A stretch of DNA of 64,000 bases from Henriciella sp. (GCA_017642885.1 JAEPOM010000011.1:44324-108323), one strand, 5' to 3'. Positions 35,560-44,783 are shown, numbered from the stretch's first letter. The notes: generated from the sequence alone by a model not told the origin. A program made the numbers and translations.

Positions 35560-35590
35560 AAAAGGCCCCGTTGGAGTGACGGGGCCTTTT
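35560..35590 (+). terminator. Intrinsic terminator after the repetitive lipoprotein gene
   Basis: A 12-base stem (AAAAGGCCCCGT / ACGGGGCCTTTT) with a 7-base loop is followed by a run of T on the + strand. It also faces the convergent SDR gene and may serve both. Confidence 0.9.
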
Positions 35591-35614
35591 TTTGTGTCCG
35601 GAACCCGCGTGGGT

Positions 35615-36400
35615 CTAGAAAATTGCGTAACCGCCGTCGATGATCATGGTTGTGCCTGATGTGTACAGTGACGCGTCACTGGCCAGATAGACGGCCATGC
35701 CGCCGAAATCCTTCGGCTCGCCCCAGCGGCGAATGGGGACGCGGGTGATCACTTTCGTAGCAAAAATGTCATTGCCTTGGGCAGCTTCGGTCATGTCCGT
35801 AGCGATCCAGCCAGGCAGGATGGAATTGGCTCGAATGCCATAGCGCCCACATTCAGCGGCAATCCCTCTGATCATAGATGGCAAACCACCCTTCGTGGCG
35901 GCGTATGCCTGATTGCGCGCGGCGCCTTCGATCCCTGCTAGCGAAGCAACACCGACAACGGACCCGCCGGGATCACCAGCTTTCGCGCGCTCTGTCATAT
36001 GCTTGACGCTCTCTCGCAACGTCCAGAACGCACCGTCCAGGTTCACCGCCATATTCTTACGCCAGGTCTCTGTCGTCATTTCCGCGAAACTTGAGGCGCC
36101 GAAACCAACCCCTGCATTGGCAATGCACGTATCGATCCGCCCCATTTTCGCAACGACGTCCGCCGTGGCGTCCACAACAGCCTGTTCGTCCGCGACATCG
36201 ACTGTCCACGCCTGAACGTCTCCCGCTCCTAATTTGGAAAGAGCTTCGACCGCCTGAGCATTGGCGGCTTCTTTGCGCCCCCAAATGGCGATGCTGGCAT
36301 TTGAAGCGGCAAGCGCTTCCGCCATGCCATAGCCGATTCCTCGGTTGCCACCGGTTACAAGCGCGACTTTTCCAGTCAAATCAAACGGCGTGTATGCCAT
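35615..36400 (-). CDS. Short-chain dehydrogenase/reductase
   Basis: This 261-residue SDR has the cofactor loop TGGNRGIG near residue 17, the NAG block (CIANAGVG), catalytic Ser in VGVASLAG and the YAATKGG Tyr/Lys pair. The C-terminal PGWIATDM and GTTMIIDGGYAIF are typical of the FabG/gluconate-5-dehydrogenase type. It uses NAD(P)H to oxidise or reduce an alcohol or ketone. No pathway neighbour points to a substrate. Confidence 0.9.
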   Translation of the reverse strand: MAYTPFDLTGKVALVTGGNRGIGYGMAEALAASNASIAIWGRKEAANAQAVEALSKLGAGDVQAWTVDVADEQAVVDATADVVAKMGRIDTCIANAGVGFGASSFAEMTTETWRKNMAVNLDGAFWTLRESVKHMTERAKAGDPGGSVVGVASLAGIEGAARNQAYAATKGGLPSMIRGIAAECGRYGIRANSILPGWIATDMTEAAQGNDIFATKVITRVPIRRWGEPKDFGGMAVYLASDASLYTSGTTMIIDGGYAIF

Positions 36401-36470
36401 ATTGCGGTTCTCCTAATCCATTCTGACAATCCCCAATCCGAGCAATGACGGTAGGGAAGGCAAACTGAAT

Positions 36471-37457
36471 CTAGCGAACGGAGATGTCCTTGGGGCCGCT
36501 ATAGACTTCGCGACTGGCCGAAATCCGTGAATCGCCTGTCGATCGAATGAAGTAGATCCGTTGCCGTCCTCTATCGATCTGCACGCGAAAGTGTTGCAGC
36601 AAGTCCATGCCGAAAATCATCATCGGCTCGTCACCGAACCCAAGCTCGGTAAACAGATCAGTCTCGAGTACTGGAACAGTGACACGGTTGAACTCGTTTT
36701 CGGCGAACGCGATCCGCCGAACCTGGTAGATGCTGGCGCGATTTCTCGTCAGGTCGCTCCCGCGCAGAATAGCGGTCCGGTCCTCGTCGAATTTCGCTTT
36801 TGATTGTTCCGCAAACTGTGGATTGATAAAGCTGACATCGGCCCCGGTATCGATCAGCGCACGCCCGCGTACGCCGTTGATTTTGACGGGCACAAACATC
36901 AAGCTGTTAACATCCTGATATCGCACCGACGCTTGGTGGGCGCGTCGCACACGCTTGGGACGACCTTCGTACAAGTAGACCCTGTCATTGCGGAAATCGA
37001 AATCTACGACCCGCGATTCAAAGATCGAAATGGGCAGGACACTTTTGTTAATCGGGAAGAGACTTTCATTGTTCACAGCGACGCGTAAGTCAGACCACCG
37101 TTCACCGCCCGCCGACAAATTGGGTAATCTAGCGACCGGATAAAATCTTTGCCCTCCAATCCCCAGGATCCGAGCTTCAGTCGCCTCGATTGTGGGTGCA
37201 TCCTCGCCAAGAGCCTCCAAATCTAAGTAACTGTCATCGATCAGCGGGATTGTCGCGGCGGTATCGATTAGCGCTGAAGATCCCACGCCATTAATAAGCA
37301 CATCCGTAAAAGGGCGGTGCGACTCAGAGTGTGTCAGGACGAGGGATCGTTTCTCAGTGGCCAGCGCTGTCGGAGAAAGGGCTGATACAATACCCATCGA
37401 AGCGAGCAGAAAGAGAATCTGAAAGAGTGGTGATACCGTCCGTCTGGCCTGTGTCAT
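36471..37457 (-). CDS. Exported two-domain retropepsin-like aspartic protease
   Basis: This 328-residue protein has a signal peptide (cleavage near ALA-TEK, about residue 34) and two retropepsin-like halves. The first has SALIDTAATIPLID (Asp65), the second RALIDTGADVSFIN (Asp203). Each is followed by a hydrophobic LGIGG or IFGMD strand. Bacterial retropepsin-like proteins usually have one such domain and dimerise; here both aspartates would lie in one chain. The first motif is DTAA rather than DTGA/DSGA, so its activity may be altered. Substrates are unknown; a periplasmic location follows from the signal. Confidence 0.8.
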   Translation of the reverse strand: MTQARRTVSPLFQILFLLASMGIVSALSPTALATEKRSLVLTHSESHRPFTDVLINGVGSSALIDTAATIPLIDDSYLDLEALGEDAPTIEATEARILGIGGQRFYPVARLPNLSAGGERWSDLRVAVNNESLFPINKSVLPISIFESRVVDFDFRNDRVYLYEGRPKRVRRAHQASVRYQDVNSLMFVPVKINGVRGRALIDTGADVSFINPQFAEQSKAKFDEDRTAILRGSDLTRNRASIYQVRRIAFAENEFNRVTVPVLETDLFTELGFGDEPMMIFGMDLLQHFRVQIDRGRQRIYFIRSTGDSRISASREVYSGPKDISVR

Positions 37458-37485
37458 TCATTGACTATGCCACAGGTGTCGCAGT

Positions 37486-38463
37486 TCACGCAAACACATC
37501 CATGGGCACACCGTTCTTCAACGGCTCTCCCGCCAGAAAACGTTCAAGATTTGTCAGGAACACCTTATCCGTCCGAAGCCCTGACTGCGGCGTTTGAGCA
37601 GCGATATGGGGCGTGAGGGTAATCTGTGGGTGCCGCCAGATTTCGTTCTCTGGTGACAAAGGTTCTTCTCGAACGACATCGAGACTGGCCTGCGCTAAGC
37701 GCCCTGTATCGAGCGCTGCGAGCAAGGCGGCTTCATCCACCAAACCGCCGCGACCGACATTCACGAAGAGGCTCTCTGATTTCATTGCTTCAAAAAAAGC
37801 TGCGTCGGCCATGTTCTCCGTTGCGTCGGTGAGCGGCAGGCTGAGCAAAACGGCGTCTGCGTTCCGAAGCGCTGCCTGCATTTTGTCCGGCGTTACAATT
37901 TCGTTTGCGGCCTCTGATGAGCCGCCGCTGCGGCGAACGCCTGTGACATGCGCCCCCAAAGCGCGCAACCTCCGACCGCTCTCTTGTCCGATCGAGCCAA
38001 AGCCGATGATCAGCCAGGACGTGCTGCTGATCTCGCGAAATGGCAGACGCTCCCACGATTGGTTTTCCTGCGCGCGGCGGCGCGCTGCGCCATCCTGAAA
38101 GTGATCAAGACCGGCCCAGAGCACCCATTCCGCGATGGCATGTGATTGTTCATGGCTGCCGGAGAATAACGCCGCCTTTTTACCGGTCGCCTGGATCATC
38201 GGATGCTCTGTGCCTGCTGCAGACGATTGGAACCAATCGAGCTGCTCGAACTCAAACAATGTCGTGAAGAAGGTCATCACCGCGGGACTGAAATAGGCGT
38301 CTGTTGTTCCGTAAGCGATTGCCGCTTTTGCCTCACTCTCGCCCCAAGGATGTTTCAGGTCTCCTTCATCACTTAGGACTAAAGGTGAAATCTGATCCGC
38401 GAAGGGTTTCAGCGCATCCTCGATCCGTTCAAAGGTTTTTGCATGCACCAAAAATTTTCGCAT
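37486..38463 (-). CDS. D-2-hydroxyacid dehydrogenase (glyoxylate/hydroxypyruvate reductase-like)
   Basis: This 325-residue NAD(P)-dependent enzyme has the Rossmann motif GFGSIGQESGRRLRALG. Catalytic residues lie in VNVGRGGLVDE (after the Arg-like position), EEPLSPEN (Glu) and TLTPHIAAQT (His). The overall length and N-terminal region resemble GhrA-type reductases, which act on glyoxylate and hydroxypyruvate. Its 5' end overlaps the divergent TIGR02301 gene if both start at their first ATG. Confidence 0.88.
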   Translation of the reverse strand: MRKFLVHAKTFERIEDALKPFADQISPLVLSDEGDLKHPWGESEAKAAIAYGTTDAYFSPAVMTFFTTLFEFEQLDWFQSSAAGTEHPMIQATGKKAALFSGSHEQSHAIAEWVLWAGLDHFQDGAARRRAQENQSWERLPFREISSTSWLIIGFGSIGQESGRRLRALGAHVTGVRRSGGSSEAANEIVTPDKMQAALRNADAVLLSLPLTDATENMADAAFFEAMKSESLFVNVGRGGLVDEAALLAALDTGRLAQASLDVVREEPLSPENEIWRHPQITLTPHIAAQTPQSGLRTDKVFLTNLERFLAGEPLKNGVPMDVFA

Positions 38464-38880
38464 CTTCGTGTCCTCCGGCTTGCCCTGATGGGTCTGGTCG
38501 TTGTCTTGCCAGCTCTATCTGCACAGGGCCAGAGTAACGTGCGGTCACAGGATTACTTCCGGGATGTCACGGCGCTCGCGGAAGTGCTTGGAAAGGCACA
38601 CGCGGTTCGGGTCGTTTGCAATGGCCGCAATGATCAATACTGGCGAAGCTATATGCTGCGCCTGCTTGAGCTGGAAGCGCCATATCAGGGCGGACTGCGC
38701 CGTTCCATGGTGAACGGGTTTAATGCCGGGTTCTCCTGGGGCGGCAGTTTGCATTCGGCGTGCGATGCTGAAGCTGCAACTGCGGAAAAAGCCTATGCCG
38801 CCGAAGGGCGCGATCTCTCCGCACGCCTAGTTCAAGCCAACATTCCGGGCGCGTCAGCTCTACCGCCACGTGAGCGCTAG
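38443..38880 (+). CDS. Exported TIGR02301 family protein
   Basis: This protein of about 145 residues has a signal peptide (RLALMGLVVVLPALSAQGQ) and a mature part matching TIGR02301, an alphaproteobacterial family of unknown function: LAEVLGKAHAVRVVCNG, WRSYMLRLLELE and a second Cys in HSACDAEA, which could pair with the first. The ATG at 38443 lies 21 bases inside the divergent dehydrogenase gene; a GTG at 38470 would avoid the overlap and keep the signal peptide. It ends 4 bases into the convergent methyltransferase gene. Confidence 0.75.
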   Translation: MHQKFSHLRVLRLALMGLVVVLPALSAQGQSNVRSQDYFRDVTALAEVLGKAHAVRVVCNGRNDQYWRSYMLRLLELEAPYQGGLRRSMVNGFNAGFSWGGSLHSACDAEAATAEKAYAAEGRDLSARLVQANIPGASALPPRER

Positions 38881-39626
38881 TCCTCGCGATTAACCCGAGC
38901 TTTGCCGCGGCCGAGCGCCAGCGCCTTGATGGCTCCGCGAAATGTGCGCACTTCCTGCGCGGTCCAATCTCCGCGAACAAACGCGTTACGAATATTGGTT
39001 TTCATCAATGGGGTCTTGTCGGGCGGATAGAAATATCCCGCACGTTCCAGCTCTTCTTCCAGATGCTCAAACATACGGATCAGATCTTCTTTGGGGGCCG
39101 GTGGCTCAACGCCGGTTTTTTCGCCTTCCCATCGACCAACCGCGCCTTCGCTCGCTCCCCAGCTTGCACAAAAAACACCGACCGCCTGGGCCAGGTTGAG
39201 CGACGCGAATTCTGGATTCACAGGATAAGTCATGATCATGTCGGCCAGCCCGACAGCTTCGCTCGGCAAGCCATGATTTTCCGCCCCGAACAGAATGCCG
39301 GTTCTCAATCCACGCTGCTTGATGGCTTTGGCGCCGCCGGCGGCATTTACGACGGGCTTTTCCATACCGCGCGGGCGGGCCGTTGCAGCGAGCACGGTAG
39401 CGAGATCCGCGATCGCTGATTCGACCGTTTCATAGACCTCAACAGACACGCCGGCCTCAAACGCTCCCGCTGATAGGGGCTCAGCAGCGGGATTTGGCCA
39501 ACCGTCCCGCGGCGCAATCAGACGGAGCTCGGTCAATCCGAAGTTCAACATGACCCGAGCGCACGAGCCAATATTCTCGCCAAGTTGCGGACGGTGGAGC
39601 AGGATGACGGGGGCAAATTCAGACAT
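38877..39626 (-). CDS. tRNA/rRNA 2'-O-methyltransferase, SpoU superfamily (TrmJ-like)
   Basis: This 249-residue SPOUT-fold enzyme has the motifs LHRPQLGENIGSCARVMLNFG (motif 1), GILFGAENHGLPSEAV (motif 2) and PVNPEFASLNLAQAV (motif 3), which build the knotted SAM site. The order and the C-terminal helical extension resemble TrmJ, which methylates position 32 of tRNAs. Target specificity is inferred from family likeness only. The gene is convergent with the TIGR02301 gene and divergent from icd. Confidence 0.9.
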   Translation of the reverse strand: MSEFAPVILLHRPQLGENIGSCARVMLNFGLTELRLIAPRDGWPNPAAEPLSAGAFEAGVSVEVYETVESAIADLATVLAATARPRGMEKPVVNAAGGAKAIKQRGLRTGILFGAENHGLPSEAVGLADMIMTYPVNPEFASLNLAQAVGVFCASWGASEGAVGRWEGEKTGVEPPAPKEDLIRMFEHLEEELERAGYFYPPDKTPLMKTNIRNAFVRGDWTAQEVRTFRGAIKALALGRGKARVNRED

Positions 39627-39688
39627 CGCCGCCCTCCTGCCTCAAGCATTCTGACTTGGTCAACTGCAGAACAGCGCTAACTCGCCTT

Positions 39689-39716
39689 TTGACGCGGCCC
39701 AAAGACCTGCTATAGG
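39689..39716 (+). promoter_or_regulatory. Sigma70-like promoter of icd
   Basis: TTGACG (39689-39694) and TATAGG (39711-39716) are separated by 16 bases, with the icd ATG 36 bases further on. Both boxes are close to consensus for housekeeping promoters. Confidence 0.6.
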
Positions 39717-39752
39717 CCCACCCAAACCGTTTAAGGCAAAGGAATTCCGCTA

Positions 39753-40973
39753 ATGGCAAAGATCAAGGTCGAAAACCCCATCGTCGAGATGGATGGCGAT
39801 GAAATGACCCGCATCATCTGGCAGATGATCAAGGATCAACTCATCAATCCTTACCTCGATATTGACCTGAAATATTACGACCTCTCGATTGAATCACGTG
39901 ACGAGACGGACGATCAGATCACGGTCGACGCCGCGAATGCGACCAAGCAATATGGCGTAGCTGTTAAGTGTGCGACGATCACACCGGACGAAGCTCGCGT
40001 CGAAGAGTTCGACCTCAAGAAAATGTGGCGCAGCCCAAATGGCACCATCCGCAACATTCTCGGTGGCGTGGTCTTCCGTGAGCCAATCGTGATCAACAAC
40101 GTTCCTCGCCTGGTTCCAGGCTGGACACAGCCTGTTGTTGTCGGCCGTCACGCCTTTGGTGACCAGTACAAAGCCACCGATTTCCTGGTTCCCGGCGCTG
40201 GTAAGCTGACCATGAAGTGGGAAGCATCAGATGGCTCCGACAGCCAGGAATTCGAAGTGTTTGACTTCCCGGAAGCAGGCATCGCAATGGGAATGTACAA
40301 TCTCGACGAATCGATCCGCGATTTTGCGCGCGCCTGTTTGAACTACGGCCTGCAACGCAAGTGGCCGGTTTACCTGTCGACCAAGAACACCATCCTGAAA
40401 AAGTATGATGGCCGTTTCAAAGATCTGTTCCAGGAAATCTTTGACGCAGAATTCAAGGATGCATTTGCAGAATTTGGTGGCACCTATGAGCACCGTCTGA
40501 TCGACGACATGGTTGCCGCAGCCATGAAATGGTCTGGCGGCTATGTCTGGGCCTGTAAGAACTATGATGGCGACGTTCAGTCAGATACGGTTGCGCAGGG
40601 CTATGGATCACTCGGCTTGATGACCTCTGTTCTGATGACCCCGGATGGCAAAACGGTTGAGGCCGAAGCTGCGCACGGCACAGTGACACGCCACTATCGC
40701 AACCACCAGAAAGGCGAAGCAACATCGACCAACTCTATCGCGTCGATCTTTGCCTGGACCCGCGGCCTGCAGCATCGCGGCCGCATGGACAATACGCCAG
40801 AAGTTACAGCGTTCGCTCAGAAGCTCGAAAACACCATCATCAAAACCGTTGAAGGCGGTCAGATGACGAAAGATCTGGCGCTGCTCGTTGGCCCAGACCA
40901 GGAGTGGTTGACCACTGAGGGCTTCCTCGGCGCAGTAAGCGACAATTTCGAAAAAGCGATGTCGGCGGGCTGA
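39753..40973 (+). CDS. icd: NADP-dependent isocitrate dehydrogenase, dimeric type
   Basis: This 406-residue TCA-cycle enzyme forms 2-oxoglutarate and NADPH from isocitrate. Its sequence follows the eukaryote-like dimeric subfamily ([18 protein letters not shown] at the start; [19 protein letters not shown], where the substrate-binding Ser-Asn-Arg-Arg set begins; [24 protein letters not shown], with metal-binding aspartates) rather than the E. coli type. This subfamily is usual in alphaproteobacteria. It has its own promoter. A GNAT gene starts two bases after its stop. Confidence 0.96.
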   Translation: MAKIKVENPIVEMDGDEMTRIIWQMIKDQLINPYLDIDLKYYDLSIESRDETDDQITVDAANATKQYGVAVKCATITPDEARVEEFDLKKMWRSPNGTIRNILGGVVFREPIVINNVPRLVPGWTQPVVVGRHAFGDQYKATDFLVPGAGKLTMKWEASDGSDSQEFEVFDFPEAGIAMGMYNLDESIRDFARACLNYGLQRKWPVYLSTKNTILKKYDGRFKDLFQEIFDAEFKDAFAEFGGTYEHRLIDDMVAAAMKWSGGYVWACKNYDGDVQSDTVAQGYGSLGLMTSVLMTPDGKTVEAEAAHGTVTRHYRNHQKGEATSTNSIASIFAWTRGLQHRGRMDNTPEVTAFAQKLENTIIKTVEGGQMTKDLALLVGPDQEWLTTEGFLGAVSDNFEKAMSAG

Positions 40974-40974
40974 T

Positions 40975-41505
40975 TTGCCGATCGGGATCAACATCCGACC
41001 AGCGGTGTCGGGCGATGAAAATGCGCTCGGCACCGTTGGTGCGGCTACCTTTCTCGAAAGCTATTCGGAAACGATCCCGGGCGCGGATCTGATCTCGCAC
41101 TGCCAGACCCAGCACGCGCCCTCTGTCTACAAATCCTACATCGCTTCAAACGATCCGAATTATGCCTGCTGGTTGGCGGAGTATTCCGGCACCAAAGCTC
41201 CGATTGGCTATGCCGTGACGACCTCAGTCGAGGCGCCAACTGTTGGTGAACCGGGCGATATCGAATTGAAGCGTATCTATGTGTTTTCAAAATATCAGGG
41301 CACTGGAACCGGCCGCGAATTAATGATGCAGGCCCTCGGCCATGCTCGAGAGGTTGGCGCCAAGCGCATGCTGCTCGGCACCTATGACCAAAATCACCGC
41401 GCCGTTGCATTCTATGAACGGGCTGGATTTCAAACGGTTGGAGAACGCAAGTTCCAAGTTGGCGGCCAGCTGTTCAATGACATCATCATGGCGGTAACGC
41501 TTTAG
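40975..41505 (+). CDS. GNAT-family N-acetyltransferase
   Basis: This protein of about 176 residues has the GNAT fold. IELKRIYVFSKYQGTGTGRELM contains the acetyl-CoA-binding R/Q-x-x-G-x-G loop, and NHRAVAFYERAGFQTVGERKF is the C-terminal signature. The start appears to be a TTG at 40975, right after the icd stop, so translation may be coupled. The acceptor (protein N-terminus, amine or antibiotic) cannot be told from sequence. Confidence 0.85.
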   Translation: MPIGINIRPAVSGDENALGTVGAATFLESYSETIPGADLISHCQTQHAPSVYKSYIASNDPNYACWLAEYSGTKAPIGYAVTTSVEAPTVGEPGDIELKRIYVFSKYQGTGTGRELMMQALGHAREVGAKRMLLGTYDQNHRAVAFYERAGFQTVGERKFQVGGQLFNDIIMAVTL

Positions 41506-41516
41506 CAAAAAAGACC

Positions 41517-41540
41517 GGGCCAGGGCTGCGACCCTGACCC
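41517..41540 (+). terminator. Possible terminator hairpin after the GNAT gene
   Basis: GGGCCAGGG and CCCTGACCC pair over 9 bases (one G-T) with a 6-base loop. A poly-T tail is lacking on the + strand, but A-rich sequence before it would give T-rich RNA for the convergent gene. Weak as an intrinsic terminator. Confidence 0.4.
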
Positions 41541-41581
41541 GATCCCGGCGCACGCAGTTACGCCTCTAGCCCGCAAGTCGG

Positions 41582-41899
41582 CTAGTAGAGGTTGAGACGA
41601 TCTCGTCGGTCTTCACGGCGGTCCTGAATATTCTCAAGACGATCCAAACGGTCTTCCAGGCGGTCCAACGGACCATTATTCACCGCTCGGTCGCGGCGGT
41701 CTTCGCGGCGGTCAATTTTATTCTCACGCCGGTCGATCCGATCTTCCAGTCGATCAAGGTAAGAGCCTTGCTTGATCACGCCGATCCGCTCGAGGTGGTC
41801 CAGGCGATTGTCCAGACGCTCGAACCGCTCCGCCGGTCCGGCCAGAGCGATAGGGGCCGCCATCGCCGCAATGAGTGTGAGTGTGATTAGCTTCTTCAT
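41582..41899 (-). CDS. Small exported protein with charged Asp-Arg-Leu-Glu repeats
   Basis: This 105-residue product has a signal peptide (MKKLITLTLIAAMAAPIALA). A mature part of repeating DRLEDR, DRRENK and DRREDR units at 7-residue spacing predicts a highly charged helix or coiled coil. The start at 41899 is set by GGAGGA just upstream; longer in-frame starts are not supported. Nothing similar with known function was recognised. It may be a periplasmic structural or stress protein, which is a guess. Confidence 0.7.
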   Translation of the reverse strand: MKKLITLTLIAAMAAPIALAGPAERFERLDNRLDHLERIGVIKQGSYLDRLEDRIDRRENKIDRREDRRDRAVNNGPLDRLEDRLDRLENIQDRREDRRDRLNLY

Positions 41900-42083
41900 G
41901 AGATCCTCCATTTTTCGATCACATGCAGGGTTGAACGCGCGCGTCATTCCTTTCCGTCGAAAAAAATTCAATAAATTCAAGTATGAACAGCTGTTCAGCT
42001 TGCAAAAGGTCCGGGTTTGCCTCGGCTTGAGGATTTTCCACCATCGTCGCATAAGGGTAGCTGGTTAATGCAGGAGGATGCGC

Positions 42084-42878
42084 GTGCGTCTCCAAATTCA
42101 AGTCACTGCTGTTTTGGCATTTGCCTCCCTAACCGGTTGCGCCAGCCAACAGAACGCTTCGTCCGACCAAACTTGGGAATCTCTATTTGATGGTGAGACT
42201 CTGAACGGGTGGCTGCCCAAGATTTCTGGCCAACCGCTCGGAGAAGATACCGGGAATATCTTTCGCGTTGAGGACGGCCAGCTGGTCGTTTCCTATGATG
42301 CCTATGACGCGTTTAATGGGCAGTTCGGTCACCTGTTCTACAACGAACCCTTGAGTGATTATCGATTGCGGGTGACGTACGCCTTTCGGGAAACCCAGGT
42401 CCCGGGAGGTCCAAACTGGGCCTTCATGAATAGCGGCGTCATGGTGCATGCCCAAGCCCCAGAGTCCTTGCGCGTTGACCAGCCGTTTCCGATTTCAGTT
42501 GAAGCCCAGCTTCTCGGTCGGTCCGAAGTCACCCCGACGCGAACGACGGCCAATATGTGCTCACCGGGAACGCATGTCGTCATCGACGGTGCCCTGACAA
42601 AGCAACACTGCGTGAACTCGCAGACCGCAGCGCGCAGCGCCGGTGAATGGGCGGTTTTTGAACTGGAGGTGCGCGGCGGAGACGTGATCTCGCTCAGCAT
42701 TGATGGTGAAGAAGCGTTTCGCCTGACCGACCCGATCTTCGATACGACAGACCCTGATGTGCAGGCGCTTGGCCTCAGCGGGCCGGTCACACAAGGCTAT
42801 ATCGCTCTCCAGGCCGAGAGCCATGCGGTGACGTTCAAGGAAATTGAATTGCTGCGCCTCGGCCCGACGGTCCGTTAG
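42084..42878 (+). CDS. DUF1080 (3-keto-disaccharide hydrolase-like) lipoprotein
   Basis: This 264-residue product has a lipoprotein signal ending in LTGC. The mature part has the DUF1080 fold: SLFDGETLNGWLP, LFYNEPLSDYRLRVTYAF, NSGVMVHAQAPE and IALQAESHAVTFKEIELL, a concanavalin-like beta sandwich. Some members hydrolyse 3-keto-glycosides. AGGAGG lies six bases before the GTG at 42084 and directly against the ATG at 42078, so the GTG is preferred. The stop overlaps that of purS by 4 bases. Confidence 0.88.
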   Translation: MRLQIQVTAVLAFASLTGCASQQNASSDQTWESLFDGETLNGWLPKISGQPLGEDTGNIFRVEDGQLVVSYDAYDAFNGQFGHLFYNEPLSDYRLRVTYAFRETQVPGGPNWAFMNSGVMVHAQAPESLRVDQPFPISVEAQLLGRSEVTPTRTTANMCSPGTHVVIDGALTKQHCVNSQTAARSAGEWAVFELEVRGGDVISLSIDGEEAFRLTDPIFDTTDPDVQALGLSGPVTQGYIALQAESHAVTFKEIELLRLGPTVR

Positions 42879-43117
42879 CCGACGAGCTCGATCCGGTAGC
42901 TCTCGATGACGGTATTCGCGAGCAGTTTCTCGCACATATCCTTCACGCGCGCTTCTGCATCCGCTTCCGAAACACCTTCGAGATCAAGCTCTATCACTTT
43001 GCCGATCCGGGCTCCCGAAACTTCGGCAAACCCCATTCGGCCGAGCGAGTCCGCAACGGCCTTGCCTTGAGGATCCAGGACACCGGGTTTCAGGCCGACA
43101 TGGACAATGGCTTTCAT
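42875..43117 (-). CDS. purS: Phosphoribosylformylglycinamidine synthase subunit PurS
   Basis: This 80-residue protein is the small subunit of the FGAM synthase complex (PurL-PurQ-PurS) of purine synthesis. Conserved features are VHVGLKPGVLDPQGKAV near the start, MGFAEVSGARIGKVIEL and the end block LANTVIESYRIEL. purQ and purL, usually next, are not adjacent. It follows purC and a sulfotransferase gene on the same strand. Confidence 0.93.
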   Translation of the reverse strand: MKAIVHVGLKPGVLDPQGKAVADSLGRMGFAEVSGARIGKVIELDLEGVSEADAEARVKDMCEKLLANTVIESYRIELVG

Positions 43118-43169
43118 GAGAATCGCGCTCCGCTAAATGAGTCGGGGACCATCTACCGCATTCCGGGCG

Positions 43170-43871
43170 CTATCGGAAGACAAGATAGGCGATCAATGCA
43201 GCGATCGCGGCGAGCCCATACGGAACCAGTCTTAGGCGCTTGAATATGGCGATGCGTTTTTTAAACTCGGCGCGATCATTGACGTTTGGAAAATCACCTT
43301 CCGGAACCGGCTTGCCCAAGAACGTACAGAGCGGTTCCCAACCCTCCTTTGGATGGAAGACGAGCAATCGTTCTGCAGGAAATGTGGCTTTCACATCAGC
43401 CTCGTGTTGCTCGAACACCTGCCGCGCCGCCTCCTTGTTCTCAAACCGTCCCCCAAACAGGCGGTCCCAGATTGCGCCATACGTCATCTGTTTGATCTTC
43501 CGAACTTTTGGCACGACGGTCAGCCATCCAGGTATGTCGCGACTCACAGGCCAGATGGTCTCGTTGGCGCTTTCATACCAGCTATCAAAGCTTCGCGTGG
43601 TCAGGATGATCTTGGCATCGGGATAGTGTTCGGCAAGCTCTCGCCAGTAGCCGGATGACGGAAAGTCGACGCTCGCTTGAAATCCGTCGAACACCGCGTC
43701 CCAGTCCGGCGTATCGCCCTGCGAAATTCGATGCCACATATTGAGCTGCGCATCACTCGGAAACACTTCCAGCATGTGATGACACTTATCATAACCGAGC
43801 TGTTCCAGCGCCGCTTTCATGGACAGCGTCCCGGTGCGCCCGAACCCGGCGCCAATCACCTTTAAAGCCAT
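43170..43871 (-). CDS. Sulfotransferase-family protein with C-terminal membrane helix
   Basis: This 233-residue protein begins with a P-loop-like PAPS-binding motif (GAGFGRTGTLSM at about 7-18). It also has IILTTRSFDSWYES, resembling the 3'-phosphate-binding strand, and LLVFHPKEGWEPLCTFLGKPVP, common in this family. The family transfers sulfate to diverse acceptors; here the acceptor is unknown. The last 20 residues (PYGLAAIAALIAYLVF) form a single membrane helix, so it may be tail-anchored. It sits between purC and purS, an unexpected place. Confidence 0.85.
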   Translation of the reverse strand: MALKVIGAGFGRTGTLSMKAALEQLGYDKCHHMLEVFPSDAQLNMWHRISQGDTPDWDAVFDGFQASVDFPSSGYWRELAEHYPDAKIILTTRSFDSWYESANETIWPVSRDIPGWLTVVPKVRKIKQMTYGAIWDRLFGGRFENKEAARQVFEQHEADVKATFPAERLLVFHPKEGWEPLCTFLGKPVPEGDFPNVNDRAEFKKRIAIFKRLRLVPYGLAAIAALIAYLVFR

Positions 43872-43898
43872 TTAATCCTCCCTCAGACGAGGAGGAGT

Positions 43899-44669
43899 TT
43901 ACTTGTTGGCACCAGAAAAGTCGACAATATCAGCGCCTTGGCCATTTTCCTTGATGATCCCAAGGCGGCGCGCAACTTCGGCATAAGCCTCGGTTACGCC
44001 GCCCAGATCACGGCGGAATCGATCCTTGTCGAGCTTTTCATTGGTCTCAAGATCCCAAAGTCGGCAGCTATCAGGGCTGATCTCATCGGCCAGGATCACG
44101 CGCTGCATGTCATTCTCGAAGAACCGGCCAAACTCGAGCTTGAAATCGACGAGCTTGATCCCGACGGCCGCAAACAGGCCGGACAAGAAATCATTGACCC
44201 GCAGAGACAGTGCGATCAGTTCGTCCATCTCATGCGGCTGCGCCCAGCCAAATGCTGCAATGTGCTCTTCAGAAACCAGGGGATCTCCAAGCGCGTCATC
44301 CTTGAGGCAGAACTCGACAATCGCGCGCGGAAGCTGCGTGCCCTCTTCGATGCCGAGGCGCTTTGACATCGTTCCCGCGGCGACATTTCGCACGATCACT
44401 TCAAGCGGGATGATCTCGACTTTCTTGATCAATTGCTCGCGCATGTTCAGGCGTTTGATGAAATGGTTCGGAACGCCGACCCCGCCCAGGCGGGTCATGA
44501 TGAACTCGGAAATCCGGTTATTCAGTACGCCTTTGCCGTCGAGAACCGCTTTCTTTTCTGCGTTGAACGCCGTTGCGTCATCCTTGAAGTATTGAATCAA
44601 CGTGTTTGGCTCAGGTCCCTCATACAGGATCTTGGCCTTACCCTCATAAATCATGCGCTTGCGTGACAT
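43899..44669 (-). CDS. purC: Phosphoribosylaminoimidazole-succinocarboxamide synthase
   Basis: This 256-residue SAICAR synthase joins aspartate to CAIR in purine synthesis. Motifs are [27 protein letters not shown] (ATP site), the substrate loop [21 protein letters not shown], and [10 protein letters not shown]...[14 protein letters not shown]. The ATG at 44669 with GGGA upstream gives the usual N-terminus. The 185 bases to the divergent zeta-subunit gene hold promoters. Confidence 0.95.
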   Translation of the reverse strand: MSRKRMIYEGKAKILYEGPEPNTLIQYFKDDATAFNAEKKAVLDGKGVLNNRISEFIMTRLGGVGVPNHFIKRLNMREQLIKKVEIIPLEVIVRNVAAGTMSKRLGIEEGTQLPRAIVEFCLKDDALGDPLVSEEHIAAFGWAQPHEMDELIALSLRVNDFLSGLFAAVGIKLVDFKLEFGRFFENDMQRVILADEISPDSCRLWDLETNEKLDKDRFRRDLGGVTEAYAEVARRLGIIKENGQGADIVDFSGANK

Positions 44670-44783
44670 GGCGCTTCCCTCTGGTGGTCTTGCCTCTGGC
44701 GGTCTGCGACGCAGGCGACTCAACCGTGCCGCCCAATCAGGCGCTCCCCTTACGCCAATCATGACCAATAGGCAAAAGGCTTC

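Noticed and set aside
42084..42878. DUF1080 lipoprotein and the sugar dehydrogenase at 52795-54324 as one sugar-degradation locus
   Set aside because: They lie 10 kb apart with unrelated genes between and no carbohydrate transporter, so no joint locus is supported.
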